Positions 26,523-35,071 of a stretch of DNA of 64,000 nucleotides are shown piece after piece. Location: contig NZ_CP146350.1 in assembly GCF_037055355.1 (NCBI RefSeq), positions 8,827,001-8,891,000 on the forward strand, read 5' to 3'. This DNA is from Streptomyces sp. DG1A-41. GTDB taxonomy: Bacteria; Actinomycetota; Actinomycetes; Streptomycetales; Streptomycetaceae. Below the pieces are notes generated by a model. The model worked only from the letters and a program-made list of their open reading frames with translations. It did not search any database and was not told where the DNA came from. The stretch's first letter is position 1; each line of letters opens with the position of its first letter. A program made the position numbers and the translations under genes.

Positions 26523-27623
26523 ATGGATCTGCTGGTCGTCGGCGGGGGGCCCGCGGGCCTGGCCACGGCCTTGCACGCGGTCCGCGCGGGGCTCGACGTC
26601 ACCGTCTGGGAGCAGCGTGCCGGCATCGTCGACAAGGCGTGCGGCGAGGGCCTGATGCCGGGCGCCGTCGCCGCGTTGGCCGCGCTGGGGGTGCACCCGC
26701 CGGGGCGCTCTCTGCGAGGAATCCGCTACGTCGCCGGGCCCCGCCGGGTCGACGCCTGCTTCAGAGCGGGCACGGGGCGCGGAGTGCGTCGTACGACGCT
26801 GCACGCGCTGCTGCGGGAGGCGGTGCTGGTAGCAGGTGCAAGCGTCGAGCAGCGCACCGCGCGGCACGTCGAGCAGGACCAGGACGGGGTGGTGGTCGAC
26901 GGCACCCGCGCCGGCCACCTCGTAGCGGCCGACGGCCTGCACTCGCCCATCCGCCGCGCCCTCGGGCTGAACCGGCCGCGCCGGTCCCCTCCGCGGCACG
27001 GGCTGCGGCGCCACTACGCGCTCGCCCCCTGGAGCGACCACGTCGAGGTGCACTGGGCCCGCGAAGCGGAGGCCTACGTGACGCCGGTGGCCGACGACCT
27101 CGTGGGCGTCGCGGTGCTCACCACCACACGCCGATCGTTCGACGACCACCTCGCCGCCTTCCCCGAGTTGCGGGAGCGGCTGGCCGGGGCCCGCGGCGCG
27201 GGACAGGTACGGGGGGCGGGCCCGTTGCGCCAAGCCGCGAGCGCGCGCACAGCCGGCCGGGTACTGCTCGTGGGCGACGCCGCCGGTTATGTCGACGCGC
27301 TCACCGGTGAGGGCATCGCGCTGGCGCTCGCCCAGGCGCCCGCCGCGGTGCGGGCCATCACGAGTGGTGACCTGGCGGCCTACGAGCGCGAGTGGCGGCG
27401 GCTCACCCGGCGCTACCGCTGGCTGACGCACGCGCTTCTCGGCGCGACGCGGACGCTCCCGGCCCGCGCAGCGCTCGTGCCCGTCGCACAAAGGCTGCCG
27501 TGGCTGTTCTCCGCGACCGTCGCCATGCTGGCGCGCCCAGCGGGCGAGCGGGCCACGTCCGCCGGACGAGGGGATGTTCCGGATGTGACGCTGCCGGCAC
27601 GCACCGACGCCGCCCGCGAATGA
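26523..27623 (+). CDS. srsC: FAD-dependent monooxygenase (phenolic lipid hydroxylase)
   Basis: A 366-residue group A flavoprotein monooxygenase with GAGGAGG before ATG 26523. The N-terminus has the FAD dinucleotide fold (LLVVGGGPAGLATALHAVRAG). A second motif appears as VLLVGDAAGYVDALTGEGIALAL, the GD motif contacting the FAD ribose. In the srs pathway SrsC hydroxylates the alkylresorcinol methyl ether before oxidation to a quinone. The sequence also resembles geranylgeranyl-reductase-type flavoproteins (GEGL near residue 42, GDAAGYVD), so reduction of a prenyl chain is an alternative, relevant given the UbiA gene in the operon. Confidence 0.83.
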   Translation: MDLLVVGGGPAGLATALHAVRAGLDVTVWEQRAGIVDKACGEGLMPGAVAALAALGVHPPGRSLRGIRYVAGPRRVDACFRAGTGRGVRRTTLHALLREAVLVAGASVEQRTARHVEQDQDGVVVDGTRAGHLVAADGLHSPIRRALGLNRPRRSPPRHGLRRHYALAPWSDHVEVHWAREAEAYVTPVADDLVGVAVLTTTRRSFDDHLAAFPELRERLAGARGAGQVRGAGPLRQAASARTAGRVLLVGDAAGYVDALTGEGIALALAQAPAAVRAITSGDLAAYEREWRRLTRRYRWLTHALLGATRTLPARAALVPVAQRLPWLFSATVAMLARPAGERATSAGRGDVPDVTLPARTDAARE

Positions 27624-27638
27624 CCCACAGCGGTGCGG

Positions 27639-27677
27639 TACGGCACCTCGGCTCACCTCACCGAGGATGGCACCGTA
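27639..27677 (+). terminator. Candidate terminator of the UbiA-srs operon
   Basis: Just after the FAD gene, CCTCGG and CCGAGG form a 6-bp core stem. Flanking TACGG/CCGTA bases extend it imperfectly. Position suits an operon end; strength is modest. Confidence 0.35.
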
Positions 27678-27819
27678 AAGCGTCGTGAACCCTCACCGAC
27701 CACCACCCGGACCTGGTACATCTCGGCCAACGGCGTCCCCCACCAGAGCACCGCACCGCGAGCGGTGCTGATGCGGGAGGAATCGCCCTGCCGCCAGGCG
27801 TACGACCAGACGCCCCGCA

Positions 27820-28790
27820 ACCCGCAAAGCGCGTGCTGATCATCGGCGCCGGAAACGGCGAGCAACTGCGCCTGGAGAGCTACCTGTTCACCCGGCAGGC
27901 CTGCGAGGCCGCGCGACCACCTGACGCCGAACGGCGCGTTCGCCATGTACAACTACTACCGCGAGAGCTGGCTGGTCGACCGCTTCGCAGGGAGCCTCGA
28001 CGACGTCTACGGCCACGCCCCCTGCATGACGACGTTCAAGAGGAACGCGGCCGTGCTGGTGGCCGGGACGACGCCCGCCGACCAGTCCCGCGCGAAGACC
28101 TGGCAGCCCAGCGGCGCGGTCCCGGCGGCCGCGAGCGACGACCACCCCTTCCCGTACCTGCTGCACCGAAGCATCCGCACGCTCTACCTGGGCGCCCTGG
28201 GCGCGATCCTGCTGGTGACGCTGCTGTCGGTGTGCCTGAGCGGGGTCCGCATCCGCAGCACCCTCCGCTACACCGACATGTTCCTGCTGGGTGCGGCCTT
28301 CATACTGCTCGAAACGAAGAACGTGCTCGGCTTCGCCCTCTACTTCGGTACGACCTGGCTGGTCAACGCCCTCGTCTTCTTCGGAGTCCTGGTCGCCGTC
28401 CTCGCGGCGGTAAAGGTCCGGCGCAGACTGCGGAAGGTCGACCGAACGATGCTGCAACTGCTGCTCTTCGGCTCCCTCGCGGTGGTCTGGCTCGTCCCCG
28501 CGAGCGCGGTGCTGTCCCTGCCCTTCGCCGCCCGGCTCGCCGCCGCCATCGCCCTGGCCTTCACTCCCATCTTCTGCGCCGACCTCATCTTCTCGGACCG
28601 CCTCGCCCTCGCCCCGGACCCGACCGCCGCGTGGGGCGCGAACCTGCTGGGCGCGATGGCCGGGGGCGTGACCGAGTACCTCGCCCTGGTGACGGGCTAT
28701 CAGGCACTGCTCCTGGTCGTCGCCACCCTGTGCCTCGGGGCGTTCGCCGCCATGCGCTTCGCGGGGCGGAAGCCGGCGGTGACCCGACGA
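27820..28790 (+). pseudogene. Spermidine synthase-like membrane protein, internally deleted and frameshifted
   Basis: A fragment RVLIIGAGNGEQ (start of a SpeE-like SAM fold) is followed almost at once by RLESYLFTRQACEAAR, so most of the catalytic domain is missing. A one-base shift near 27910 then changes the frame to HLTPNGAFAMYNYYRESWLVDRFAGSL, typical of the end of this domain. Six or seven hydrophobic helices follow (for example TMLQLLLFGSLAVVWLVPASAVL and WGANLLGAMAGGVTEYLALV). This is the C-terminal half of a fused spermidine-synthase/membrane protein. The frame stays open past its natural end toward the acetyltransferase at 29178. Confidence 0.75.
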
Positions 28791-28809
28791 GGAGCGGGCC
28801 CCGGAGGTC

Positions 28810-28957
28810 ACGAGCTGGGCGCTCGGGCTGCTGGCGAACCTACCGCGCATGAACCGCCGGACGATCGCCGAGCACATCGGGGACGCCACCCCGGACAGGC
28901 TCCAGCACCTGCTCGGCCGGGCCCGGTGGGACGCCGGCCCCGTGCGGGACGACGACT
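28810..28957 (+). pseudogene. IS701-family transposase N-terminal relic
   Basis: The translation TSWALGLLANLPRMNRRTIAEHIGDATPDRLQHLLGRARWDAGPVRDD matches the conserved N-terminal region of IS701-type transposases (L..LPRKNxxTIAEHxG...LQ.LLxxAxWD). The catalytic part is absent and the frame degenerates after 28957. Confidence 0.65.
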
Positions 28958-29177
28958 CGCCGAAGTGGGGACCCTCGGAGAACCGGCGCTCTGCCCCCCG
29001 GGGCCGCCAGGACAGCGCACAGGCGGCCCGGGGCGCCTCCCCAGGGCCGGCGGTGTGAGGGGGCCTCGGCCCCGGCTGGGCTTCGCGTTGCGCTCGCGGG
29101 ATCACTCCGACCCCACTGACCACCGGGATGCGGTTCCCCGGTTCGCGCTCCCACCGCCGCATCGGCAGGATGGGACC

Positions 29178-29711
29178 ATGACCGAGATCCGCACACCCCG
29201 TCTCGTCCTGCGCCGATGGCTCGACGACGACCTCGTCCCCCTGTCCGAGATCCAGGCCGATCCGGTGGTGATGCAGAGCGTCGGCGACGGCAGGCCGCGC
29301 TCTCCGGAACAGACTGCCCAGGACATCGAGGCGTGGGAAGAGGAGTGGGACGAGGAAGGATTCGGGATGTTCGCGGTCGAGCTCCTGGGATCCGGTGAGT
29401 TGGCGGGCGCCGTCGGCCTGTCCGTGGCCGACACGCCGGCCGAGGTCGCCGGCCAGGTGGTGATCAGCTGGCGACTCGGGCGAGTGTTCTGGGGGCAGGG
29501 GTACGCCTCCGAAGCGGCGCACGCCGCCCTGGAGTTCGCGCTGCAGGACCGCGGACTCGACCGCGTGGCCGCCGTATGCCGTACGGGCGACAGGGCCTCC
29601 GCGAACGTACTCGACAAACTTGGCATGCAGGCGGAAGGCACCACACAGCACCCGGTCCACGGCCACGACCTCGTCGTCCATGGCATCGACCTGACGCAGT
29701 ACCAGGAGTAA
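29178..29711 (+). CDS. GNAT-family N-acetyltransferase (RimJ/RimL type)
   Basis: A 177-residue acetyltransferase starting at ATG 29178 (MTEIRTPRLVLRRWLDDDLVPL). The acetyl-CoA loop region is QVVISWRLGRVFWGQGYASEAAHAALEFAL, and the C-terminal motif is VCRTGDRASANVLDKLGMQAEG. The reading frame is open far upstream into the spermidine-synthase relic, but the RimJ-like beginning and family length support this start. No linked pathway suggests a substrate. Confidence 0.85.
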   Translation: MTEIRTPRLVLRRWLDDDLVPLSEIQADPVVMQSVGDGRPRSPEQTAQDIEAWEEEWDEEGFGMFAVELLGSGELAGAVGLSVADTPAEVAGQVVISWRLGRVFWGQGYASEAAHAALEFALQDRGLDRVAAVCRTGDRASANVLDKLGMQAEGTTQHPVHGHDLVVHGIDLTQYQE

Positions 29712-29917
29712 CAGCGGCTCGCCTGGCTTGCGTCGAGGCGGTTCGGCGATGGTCTCGAGGGGGGAGCCCTGCATCTGTTTCAGGGCCACACGCAGGCCCT
29801 TCGTCCAGACTCTGGGGCTGCTGCGAAAGGAGGAGGATGCCGATCGTGAGGACGAACGTGGAGCATGAACCCTCCACGGCGTTTGTGGTGGTGGGCCATC
29901 CTCTCAGGGACAGCGAT

Positions 29918-30340
29918 TCAGGCGATGGAGGCCGAAACGATGGCGGACACCGCGAGGTTGCAGGACGCCGTCACCCAGACCGCAGGGTGAGGCTCTGTCT
30001 CGACCAGCGTCGCACCCAGGCGCCCCGGCGTGATCAGGTCCACCACCAGGAACGCCACGGCCATCATCACCAGCCCCAGCAGCCCGAACGCCGCGGTCGA
30101 GACCAGTCCCTTGCCGAAGTCCTCGTACGTCGTCCAGATGGACGTGAACACGATGCCACCGATACCGAGCAGTGCGGAGCTGAGCACCATGGCGGCGTTG
30201 CGATTGCGCTGTTCCCAGATCTGTCGGCCGAGCTTCCCGGGCGTCAGCACGTCGACCAGGACGATGCCGAGGACCAACAGGACCAGTCCCAGGCCGCCGT
30301 ATGCAGTGGCCCGCCCGAGGCCGTTGACGATGTCGCTCAT
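29918..30340 (-). CDS. DUF350-family membrane protein
   Basis: A 140-residue protein with four hydrophobic helices, starting at ATG 30340 behind GGAG. The family pattern is two similar halves: GGLGLVLLVLGIVLVDVLTPGKLGRQIWEQRNRNAAMVLSSALLG and GLLGLVMMAVAFLVVDLITPGRLGATLVETE. Each contains a DxxTPGxLG element, suggesting internal duplication. DUF350 proteins (UPF0719) have no firmly established function; some occur with polyamine or ATP-grasp genes. It is transcribed away from the relics to its right. The spermidine-synthase relic 1.1 kb away is an interesting but unproven association. Confidence 0.85.
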   Translation of the reverse strand: MSDIVNGLGRATAYGGLGLVLLVLGIVLVDVLTPGKLGRQIWEQRNRNAAMVLSSALLGIGGIVFTSIWTTYEDFGKGLVSTAAFGLLGLVMMAVAFLVVDLITPGRLGATLVETEPHPAVWVTASCNLAVSAIVSASIA

Positions 30341-30639
30341 GGGGTTGCCGACTCCGAGTCGTAGAGATCGTGAGTGATCGCGGTTGAAGAGAGGCAAAAT
30401 GTAGCGCACACGTTCCGCAGAGCATCAACTCCCCACCGTGCACGAGTTCGTTGGACGGTGATCGCAGCAGGCCCCGCCGAAGCCGCTGTGGGCGGGGCAT
30501 CCGTGTCGGTGTCAGGAGCTGGTGCACCGGCCACTGCGCTGATCGGACGGGGGGCAGTTCAGCGACCGACCCGGGTGGGGCGGGTGTGATGCTGGTCGTC
30601 CTCCGTGCCGCTGTCGACGAGGTGGTCACGAGCCGGCCG

Positions 30640-31332
30640 GGTAGGACCCCGGCCTCTCCTCAAGCAGGAAAACGAACATGGAGCAGTCGCACCGGCACCT
30701 CGGAGTCCACATCGGGCTCAGCGGACATCAAGTGGATCCGCTGCCCCGTGGTCGACAGCGAGGCTGCCGGCCTGGACGTCGTCACGAGCGTTGCCGGCCA
30801 GTTCGACGGGGCTTCGCCCACCAGCTTCTGCGGGACTGTCTCGTGCTCCTGGACTCACCCTGTCCAGCCAGGACATCGAGACCCTGTGGCTGGCGGGGAC
30901 GCTCCGGGAATTCGACCTGGAGCGTCTCGGGATCGACGGCCGGGTGTGGTTGCGCCGGATCGCGGACATCTGCACCGACAGGATCCGGTGCGACGACCCC
31001 TTCTTCATCCCCGCCGTTTCATGCCGGTGGTGGACGAAGCGGTGAAGGAGGCGGTCGCCGCCGAGGTCAGATCGGTCGGTCCTGCCCTGGAGCAGACCAC
31101 GGCCCACCACGCCTACAGCCCGCTCGACGGTGTCGTCCCGGCCCTGCAACGGGCGGTGGACATCGATCCGGGCCTGGGGTTCCGGCTGCTGCTGCGGGCT
31201 CTGAAGGGGTACTTCGTGCCGATCAGCCAGGCCCGTTACGAGCGCTACCTCGAGTTCGGGGACGAGCTCGGCCTCGGTGAGGACGTCGTCGACGACCGGG
31301 ATTTCACCCTCTCGCCGGATCTGTTGGACTGA
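30640..31332 (+). pseudogene. Frameshifted hypothetical gene
   Basis: Coding-like sequence runs through three frames. GFAHQLLRDCLVLLDS lies in one, TLSSQDIETLWLAGTLREFDLERLGIDGRVWLRRIADICTDRI in the next, and, after a shift near 31018, VVDEAVKEAVAAEVRSVGPALEQTTAHHAYSPLDGV through LLRALKGYFVPISQARYERYLEFGDELGLGEDV to a stop at 31332. Joined, these give a plausible soluble alpha-helical protein of about 170 residues or more. I do not recognise the family. At least two frame changes make it a pseudogene unless the sequence contains errors. Confidence 0.55.
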
Positions 31333-32002
31333 TGGCCCGCAGAGGGGGGCCAAGACCGCTGATGCGCCCGCTTCGGGACCTGACCTCAGCGAGCCACCCC
31401 GGCAACGCACGAGCCCAAGACGCCTTGGGCCAACCCGCGTTGTCGGTGGCGGCTGGAAGGCCGGTGCGTATGGACAGCGACGATGAGCAGCTGCTGCGCG
31501 GCGGCGACGTGGTTTGGCTGGACGGTGATGTACCGGAGCTTGCTTCCTGTAGCTCTTCGAGCGCTGATCTGCATTCCGGTCCGCGGATGCTCGGGTCCGC
31601 CGGGCGTTCGGCGCGGTCTCCGGCTCGCGTCGGTGCCGCGCGGCGCCGGGCGGTGGGGCCGGGACGGGTGTGGTCAGGGGGTGAGCGGCATGGGGAGCTT
31701 CGCCCGTCAAGGGTGGTCCGATGCGGTGAATCATTGGGGGGCGCAGCGCTCAGGCGCGCTGCGAGTCGCCGAGGGAGCATAGAAGGGGGGCGTGCTGTGG
31801 CTGATCGTCTGTATGGGAGCGGCTACCGCGACGTAGTCACTCTCGGTGGTGGTGCCTGGCTGGCGGGTTTGCTGTGGCGGTGCTGAGCGTGATCCGAGGT
31901 TTTCGGGGTTCGGTGGTCGGAGGATGTCGAGAAGGTGGCGCAGGCTCAGTCCCAGGGGCAGCAGCGGTCACCACCGGCCGTGAGGAAGAAGGAGGAGCCG
32001 GG
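31333..32002. other. 670-bp interval without recognisable gene
   Basis: Open frames here lack family motifs. Its right end holds the ribosome-binding site GAAGGAGGAG (about 31987-31996) of the glyoxalase-fold gene. Confidence 0.4.
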
Positions 32003-32443
32003 ATGGCGATTTTGCGGATGGACAACGTCGGCATCGTCGTGGAGGACATGGATGCCGCGGTCGCGTTCTTCGTGGAGCTCGGTATGGAGCTGGAGGGCAG
32101 GGCGGAGGTCGAGGGCCTGGTAGCCGATCAGTGCACTGGGCTCGACGGTGTCCGTTGTGACATCGCGATGGTCCGGACTCCGGATGGTCACAGCCGGCTC
32201 GAGCTGGCGAAGTACCGCAGTCCCGCGGTGATCAGTGCCGGGCCGCGCAACCGGCCGCACAACGTTGTGGGCACGCATCGCGTCATGTTCGCCGTTGACG
32301 ACATCGAGGACACCGTTGCCCGTCTGCGCCTTCACGGTGCCGAACTGGTCGGCGAGATTGCCCGGTTCGAGGACAGTTATCTGCTCTGCTACGTCCGTGG
32401 CCCGGAGGGCATCATCGTCGGGCTGGCCGAGCAACTGGGCTGA
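32003..32443 (+). CDS. VOC (glyoxalase/bleomycin-resistance) fold protein
   Basis: A 146-residue protein with an excellent ribosome site before ATG 32003. It has two paired beta-alpha-beta-beta-beta modules: ILRMDNVGIVVEDMDAAVAFFVELGMELEG in the first, and HRVMFAVDDIEDTVARLRLHGAELVGEIARFEDSYLLCYVRGPEGIIVGLAEQ in the second. Metal ligands of the family fit the early acidic position, the His beginning the second module and the Glu in GPEGIIV. VOC proteins include glyoxalases, dioxygenases, epimerases and antibiotic-sequestering proteins; this small form is not specific enough to choose. Confidence 0.87.
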   Translation: MAILRMDNVGIVVEDMDAAVAFFVELGMELEGRAEVEGLVADQCTGLDGVRCDIAMVRTPDGHSRLELAKYRSPAVISAGPRNRPHNVVGTHRVMFAVDDIEDTVARLRLHGAELVGEIARFEDSYLLCYVRGPEGIIVGLAEQLG

Positions 32444-32699
32444 GGAGGCAGGACGGCGCCCCGATCCACGTGACCCTCAGCCTGTCCGCCCTGGCCAGCG
32501 CCGACGACCCCGGCTACGGCTTCGTGGCTGGGACGCGCATTGTGACCGGGATGGCCCGGCAAGCCGGCCATGCCGTCTCACGCAGGGATCGGCCGCCCCA
32601 GCGGCCTGCGCCAGCGCAGGCCGGGGGTGAACCGCAGTTGGACCTCGTGCTTCTTTGCCCGGCGGCAGATGCCGCCGCGCCAGCAGGTCGGCCTCAGAT

Positions 32700-32950
32700 C
32701 CGGAGGCGGTGAACACGATCTCCTCGGCGCGGGCCCCGATCAGGGCGGCGATCCACGCGCGAGCCGCGGCCAGCGCCTGGCGGGGCTCGGCGCTGTACGG
32801 GTGGCTGCTGGAGGGGGCGCCGAAGAAGTCCGTCAAGTGCGGCAGCATCGACTCGGCCACCCGAGGATCCACCGGGGGCGTGGCGTTGTGGTCCAGGTAG
32901 ACCGGCCCGCCAGCAAACCCCGGATGCGCGGGCACGCCGCTGCCGGTCAT
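32700..32950 (-). pseudogene. Cysteine desulfurase N-terminal fragment
   Basis: The ATG at 32950 overlaps the stop of the regulator gene (ATGA), as in an operon. The start PVYLDHNATPPVDPRVAESMLPHLTDFFGAPSSSHPYSAEPRQALAAARAWIAALIGA and EIVFTASGSEAD are typical of class V aminotransferase-type cysteine desulfurases (LDHNATTP, FTSGATEANN). Homology ends near 32700; intact enzymes are about 380-400 residues and need the later PLP lysine and active Cys. The remainder to 32477 is unrelated. The truncated gene fits the sulfur theme of its neighbours. Confidence 0.75.
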
Positions 32951-33624
32951 GCCAGGTCCGCGGCGTCGACGGGCAAGTCGGCCAGGCGCCACTCCAGCAT
33001 CCCGTCGTTCAGGCGGATCGCCCGCCGTCCACGGTCGGTCAGCAGCCGCACCGCGTCGTAGGCGAGCACGCAATACTCACCGCGGCAGTACACGACGATC
33101 TCTGTCTCCTCAGGCAACTCGTCGATCCGGTCGGCCAGTTCCCCGACCGGGATCGACACCGCGCCCGGGATGTGCCCAGCCCGGTACTCCTCCACTGGCC
33201 GTACGTCCAGCACCACCACATCCCCGGCCGCCTCGCGGGCGCGCAACTCTTCGTGGGTGACCTCCGCCGCGCCGTCGTCACCGAGGTAGGCGTCCCGCGC
33301 CGCGGGTACGGCCACCTGGTGGCGCTCGGCGACCTTGCGCAGCAGCGCGAACAACTGGGCGACGTCGTCGCCCGCGAGCCGGTAGTGGATGCGCACGCCC
33401 TCTCGGCGGGTGGCGACGAACCCGGCCTGCTTGAGCGTCTGCAGATGCGCCGAGGCCGTCGTCAGGTTCAGCCCCGCCGCTCTGGCCAGCGCGTCCACCG
33501 TCCGCTCGCCCTGGGCCAGCAGGTCGAGCAGTTCCAGGCGCTTTCCGCTGGCCAGTGCCTTGCCGCTGGCCGCGAACGCGTCGTACAGCTGCGCTTTGGT
33601 ACCGGTCGTGGTGTTTCCCGTCAT
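32947..33624 (-). CDS. ArsR-family regulator fused to a rhodanese domain
   Basis: A 225-residue protein from ATG 33624 behind GGAGG. Residues 1-105 are an ArsR winged helix (ALASGKRLELLDLLAQGERTVDALARAAGLNLTTASAHLQTLKQAGFV). Residues 120-220 are a rhodanese domain (VVLDVRPVEEYRAGHIPGAVSIPVGEL) with active loop CRGEYC. The ArsR part has no Cys, so sensing is probably by persulfidation of the rhodanese Cys residues. It is divergent from a metallo-hydrolase/rhodanese gene 88 bp away and most likely regulates it in response to reactive sulfur species. Confidence 0.88.
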   Translation of the reverse strand: MTGNTTTGTKAQLYDAFAASGKALASGKRLELLDLLAQGERTVDALARAAGLNLTTASAHLQTLKQAGFVATRREGVRIHYRLAGDDVAQLFALLRKVAERHQVAVPAARDAYLGDDGAAEVTHEELRAREAAGDVVVLDVRPVEEYRAGHIPGAVSIPVGELADRIDELPEETEIVVYCRGEYCVLAYDAVRLLTDRGRRAIRLNDGMLEWRLADLPVDAADLA

Positions 33625-33712
33625 GACATCCTCCAAAAATCCATGGAATATTGTAGGAGATAGGAAGGGGCGTGACCACACGCCCTCTCGCATCCGAACC
33701 TGGGAGGACCCG
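33625..33712. promoter_or_regulatory. Divergent promoter region of the sulfur module
   Basis: An 88-bp interval between divergent starts, locally AT-rich (AAAAATCCATGGAATATTG). It contains the 8-bp palindrome TCCATGGA, a candidate part of the ArsR-rhodanese operator. No longer perfect repeat is visible. Confidence 0.45.
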
Positions 33713-35071
33713 ATGGGCTTCGCCGACGACCACCTGATACCGCTGGTCGACGCCGGGCTGGGCAACAGCGCCTACCTCATCGACCTCGGTGACGGCCGCG
33801 CGCTGGCGGTGGACGCGAGCCGCGACCTGCGCGCTTTGCGGGAGGTTGCCGAACGGCGCGGGCTGACCGTGGCCTTCGCCGCCGACACCCACCTGCACGC
33901 CGACTTCCTCACCGGCGCCCTCCAGCTCGCCGCCGACGACGGCGCCACCGTGCTCGCCCCGGCAGCCGGACATCGTGCCTTCCCGCACTCCTCGCTCGCC
34001 GACGGGGACGAGACCGACCTGGGTGGGCTGACCCTGCGCGCGCTGGCCACGCCCGGCCACACCGATGAGCACTTGTCCTTCCTGCTCCTGGACGGCGCTC
34101 GGGAGCTGGGAGTCTTCACAGGTGGGTCGCTGATCGTCGGCTCCGCTGCCCGCACCGACCTCCTCGGCGCTGCGCGTGCCGAGGAACTTGCCCGCGCCCA
34201 GTACCGCTCACTGCGGCGGCTGGCCGAACTCCCGGATGCGGCCGCGGTGTGGCCCACGCACGGCGCCGGCTCCTACTGCTCCGCTCCGCCAGGCGCCGAG
34301 CGCACCACGACCATCGGCGCCCAGAAACAGGCCAACGCCCTGCTCGCCGCGCCGGACGAGGACACGTTCGTCCGCGACCTGCTCAGCAGCCTCGGCTCCT
34401 ACCCCGCCTACTTCAACCGCCTCGCCGAGACCAACCGGCGCGGCCCTTCGATTCTCGACGCCGCCCCCTCGCTCCCCACGCTGTCCGCAACCGCCGTACG
34501 CGAACTGATCGGCCAAGGCGCGCAGATCGTCGACGTACGACCGCTGCCGGACTTCGCCGCGGGCCACATCCCCGGCGCCGTCTCGATCCCGCTGCGCGAC
34601 CAGTTCGCCACCTGGCTCGGCTGGCTCCTGCCCGACGACATCCCGCTCGTCTTCGTGACCGCACCCGGTCAGGACCTCGCCGAACTCACCTGGCAGGCCC
34701 TGAAGATCGGATACGAGCGGCTGGCCGGCCACCTGACCTTGGACGCCTGGACGATTGACGACGGGGAGCAGGAGACCGTCGAACTGCTCACCGCCGACCG
34801 TGTCGGCGATCGCCCCGTCCTCGACGTCCGCCAGCAGGCCGAGCGCGGCGCCGGGCACATCCCCGACTCGATCGGCATCGAACTCGGCGAACTGGCCGCC
34901 CACGCCGACGAAGCCCCGTCGGGTGCCGTGGTGCACTGCGGGCACGGCGAACGCGCGATGACCGCCGCCAGCCTCCTGCAACGCGCAGGCCGCCACCGCC
35001 TCGCCGTCCTCACCGGCGGACCGGACGACTGGGCCAAGGCCACCGGACACGCGCTGCAGGGTGGCGCGTGA
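33713..35071 (+). CDS. Metallo-beta-lactamase-fold hydrolase with two rhodanese domains (persulfide dioxygenase-like)
   Basis: A 452-residue protein from ATG 33713 (GGGAGG upstream). Residues 1-240 are an MBL domain of the persulfide dioxygenase type: ADTHLHADFLTGAL (HxHxD), ATPGHTDEHLSFLL, GSLIVG and WPTHGAGSYC. Two rhodanese domains follow. The first (VDVRPLPDFAAGHIPGAVSIP) lacks the loop Cys (VFVTAPGQD). The second (VLDVRQQAERGAGHIPDSIGIE) has VVHCGHGERAM with the Cys. It should oxidise glutathione- or mycothiol-like persulfides to sulfite and handle sulfane sulfur. Its stop overlaps the GTG of the MFS gene. Confidence 0.87.
   Translation: MGFADDHLIPLVDAGLGNSAYLIDLGDGRALAVDASRDLRALREVAERRGLTVAFAADTHLHADFLTGALQLAADDGATVLAPAAGHRAFPHSSLADGDETDLGGLTLRALATPGHTDEHLSFLLLDGARELGVFTGGSLIVGSAARTDLLGAARAEELARAQYRSLRRLAELPDAAAVWPTHGAGSYCSAPPGAERTTTIGAQKQANALLAAPDEDTFVRDLLSSLGSYPAYFNRLAETNRRGPSILDAAPSLPTLSATAVRELIGQGAQIVDVRPLPDFAAGHIPGAVSIPLRDQFATWLGWLLPDDIPLVFVTAPGQDLAELTWQALKIGYERLAGHLTLDAWTIDDGEQETVELLTADRVGDRPVLDVRQQAERGAGHIPDSIGIELGELAAHADEAPSGAVVHCGHGERAMTAASLLQRAGRHRLAVLTGGPDDWAKATGHALQGGA

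Noticed and set aside
27945..29711. A 588-residue membrane protein-acetyltransferase fusion
   Set aside because: The middle lies over an IS701 relic in another frame and has no protein character. The acetyltransferase has its own normal start at 29178.
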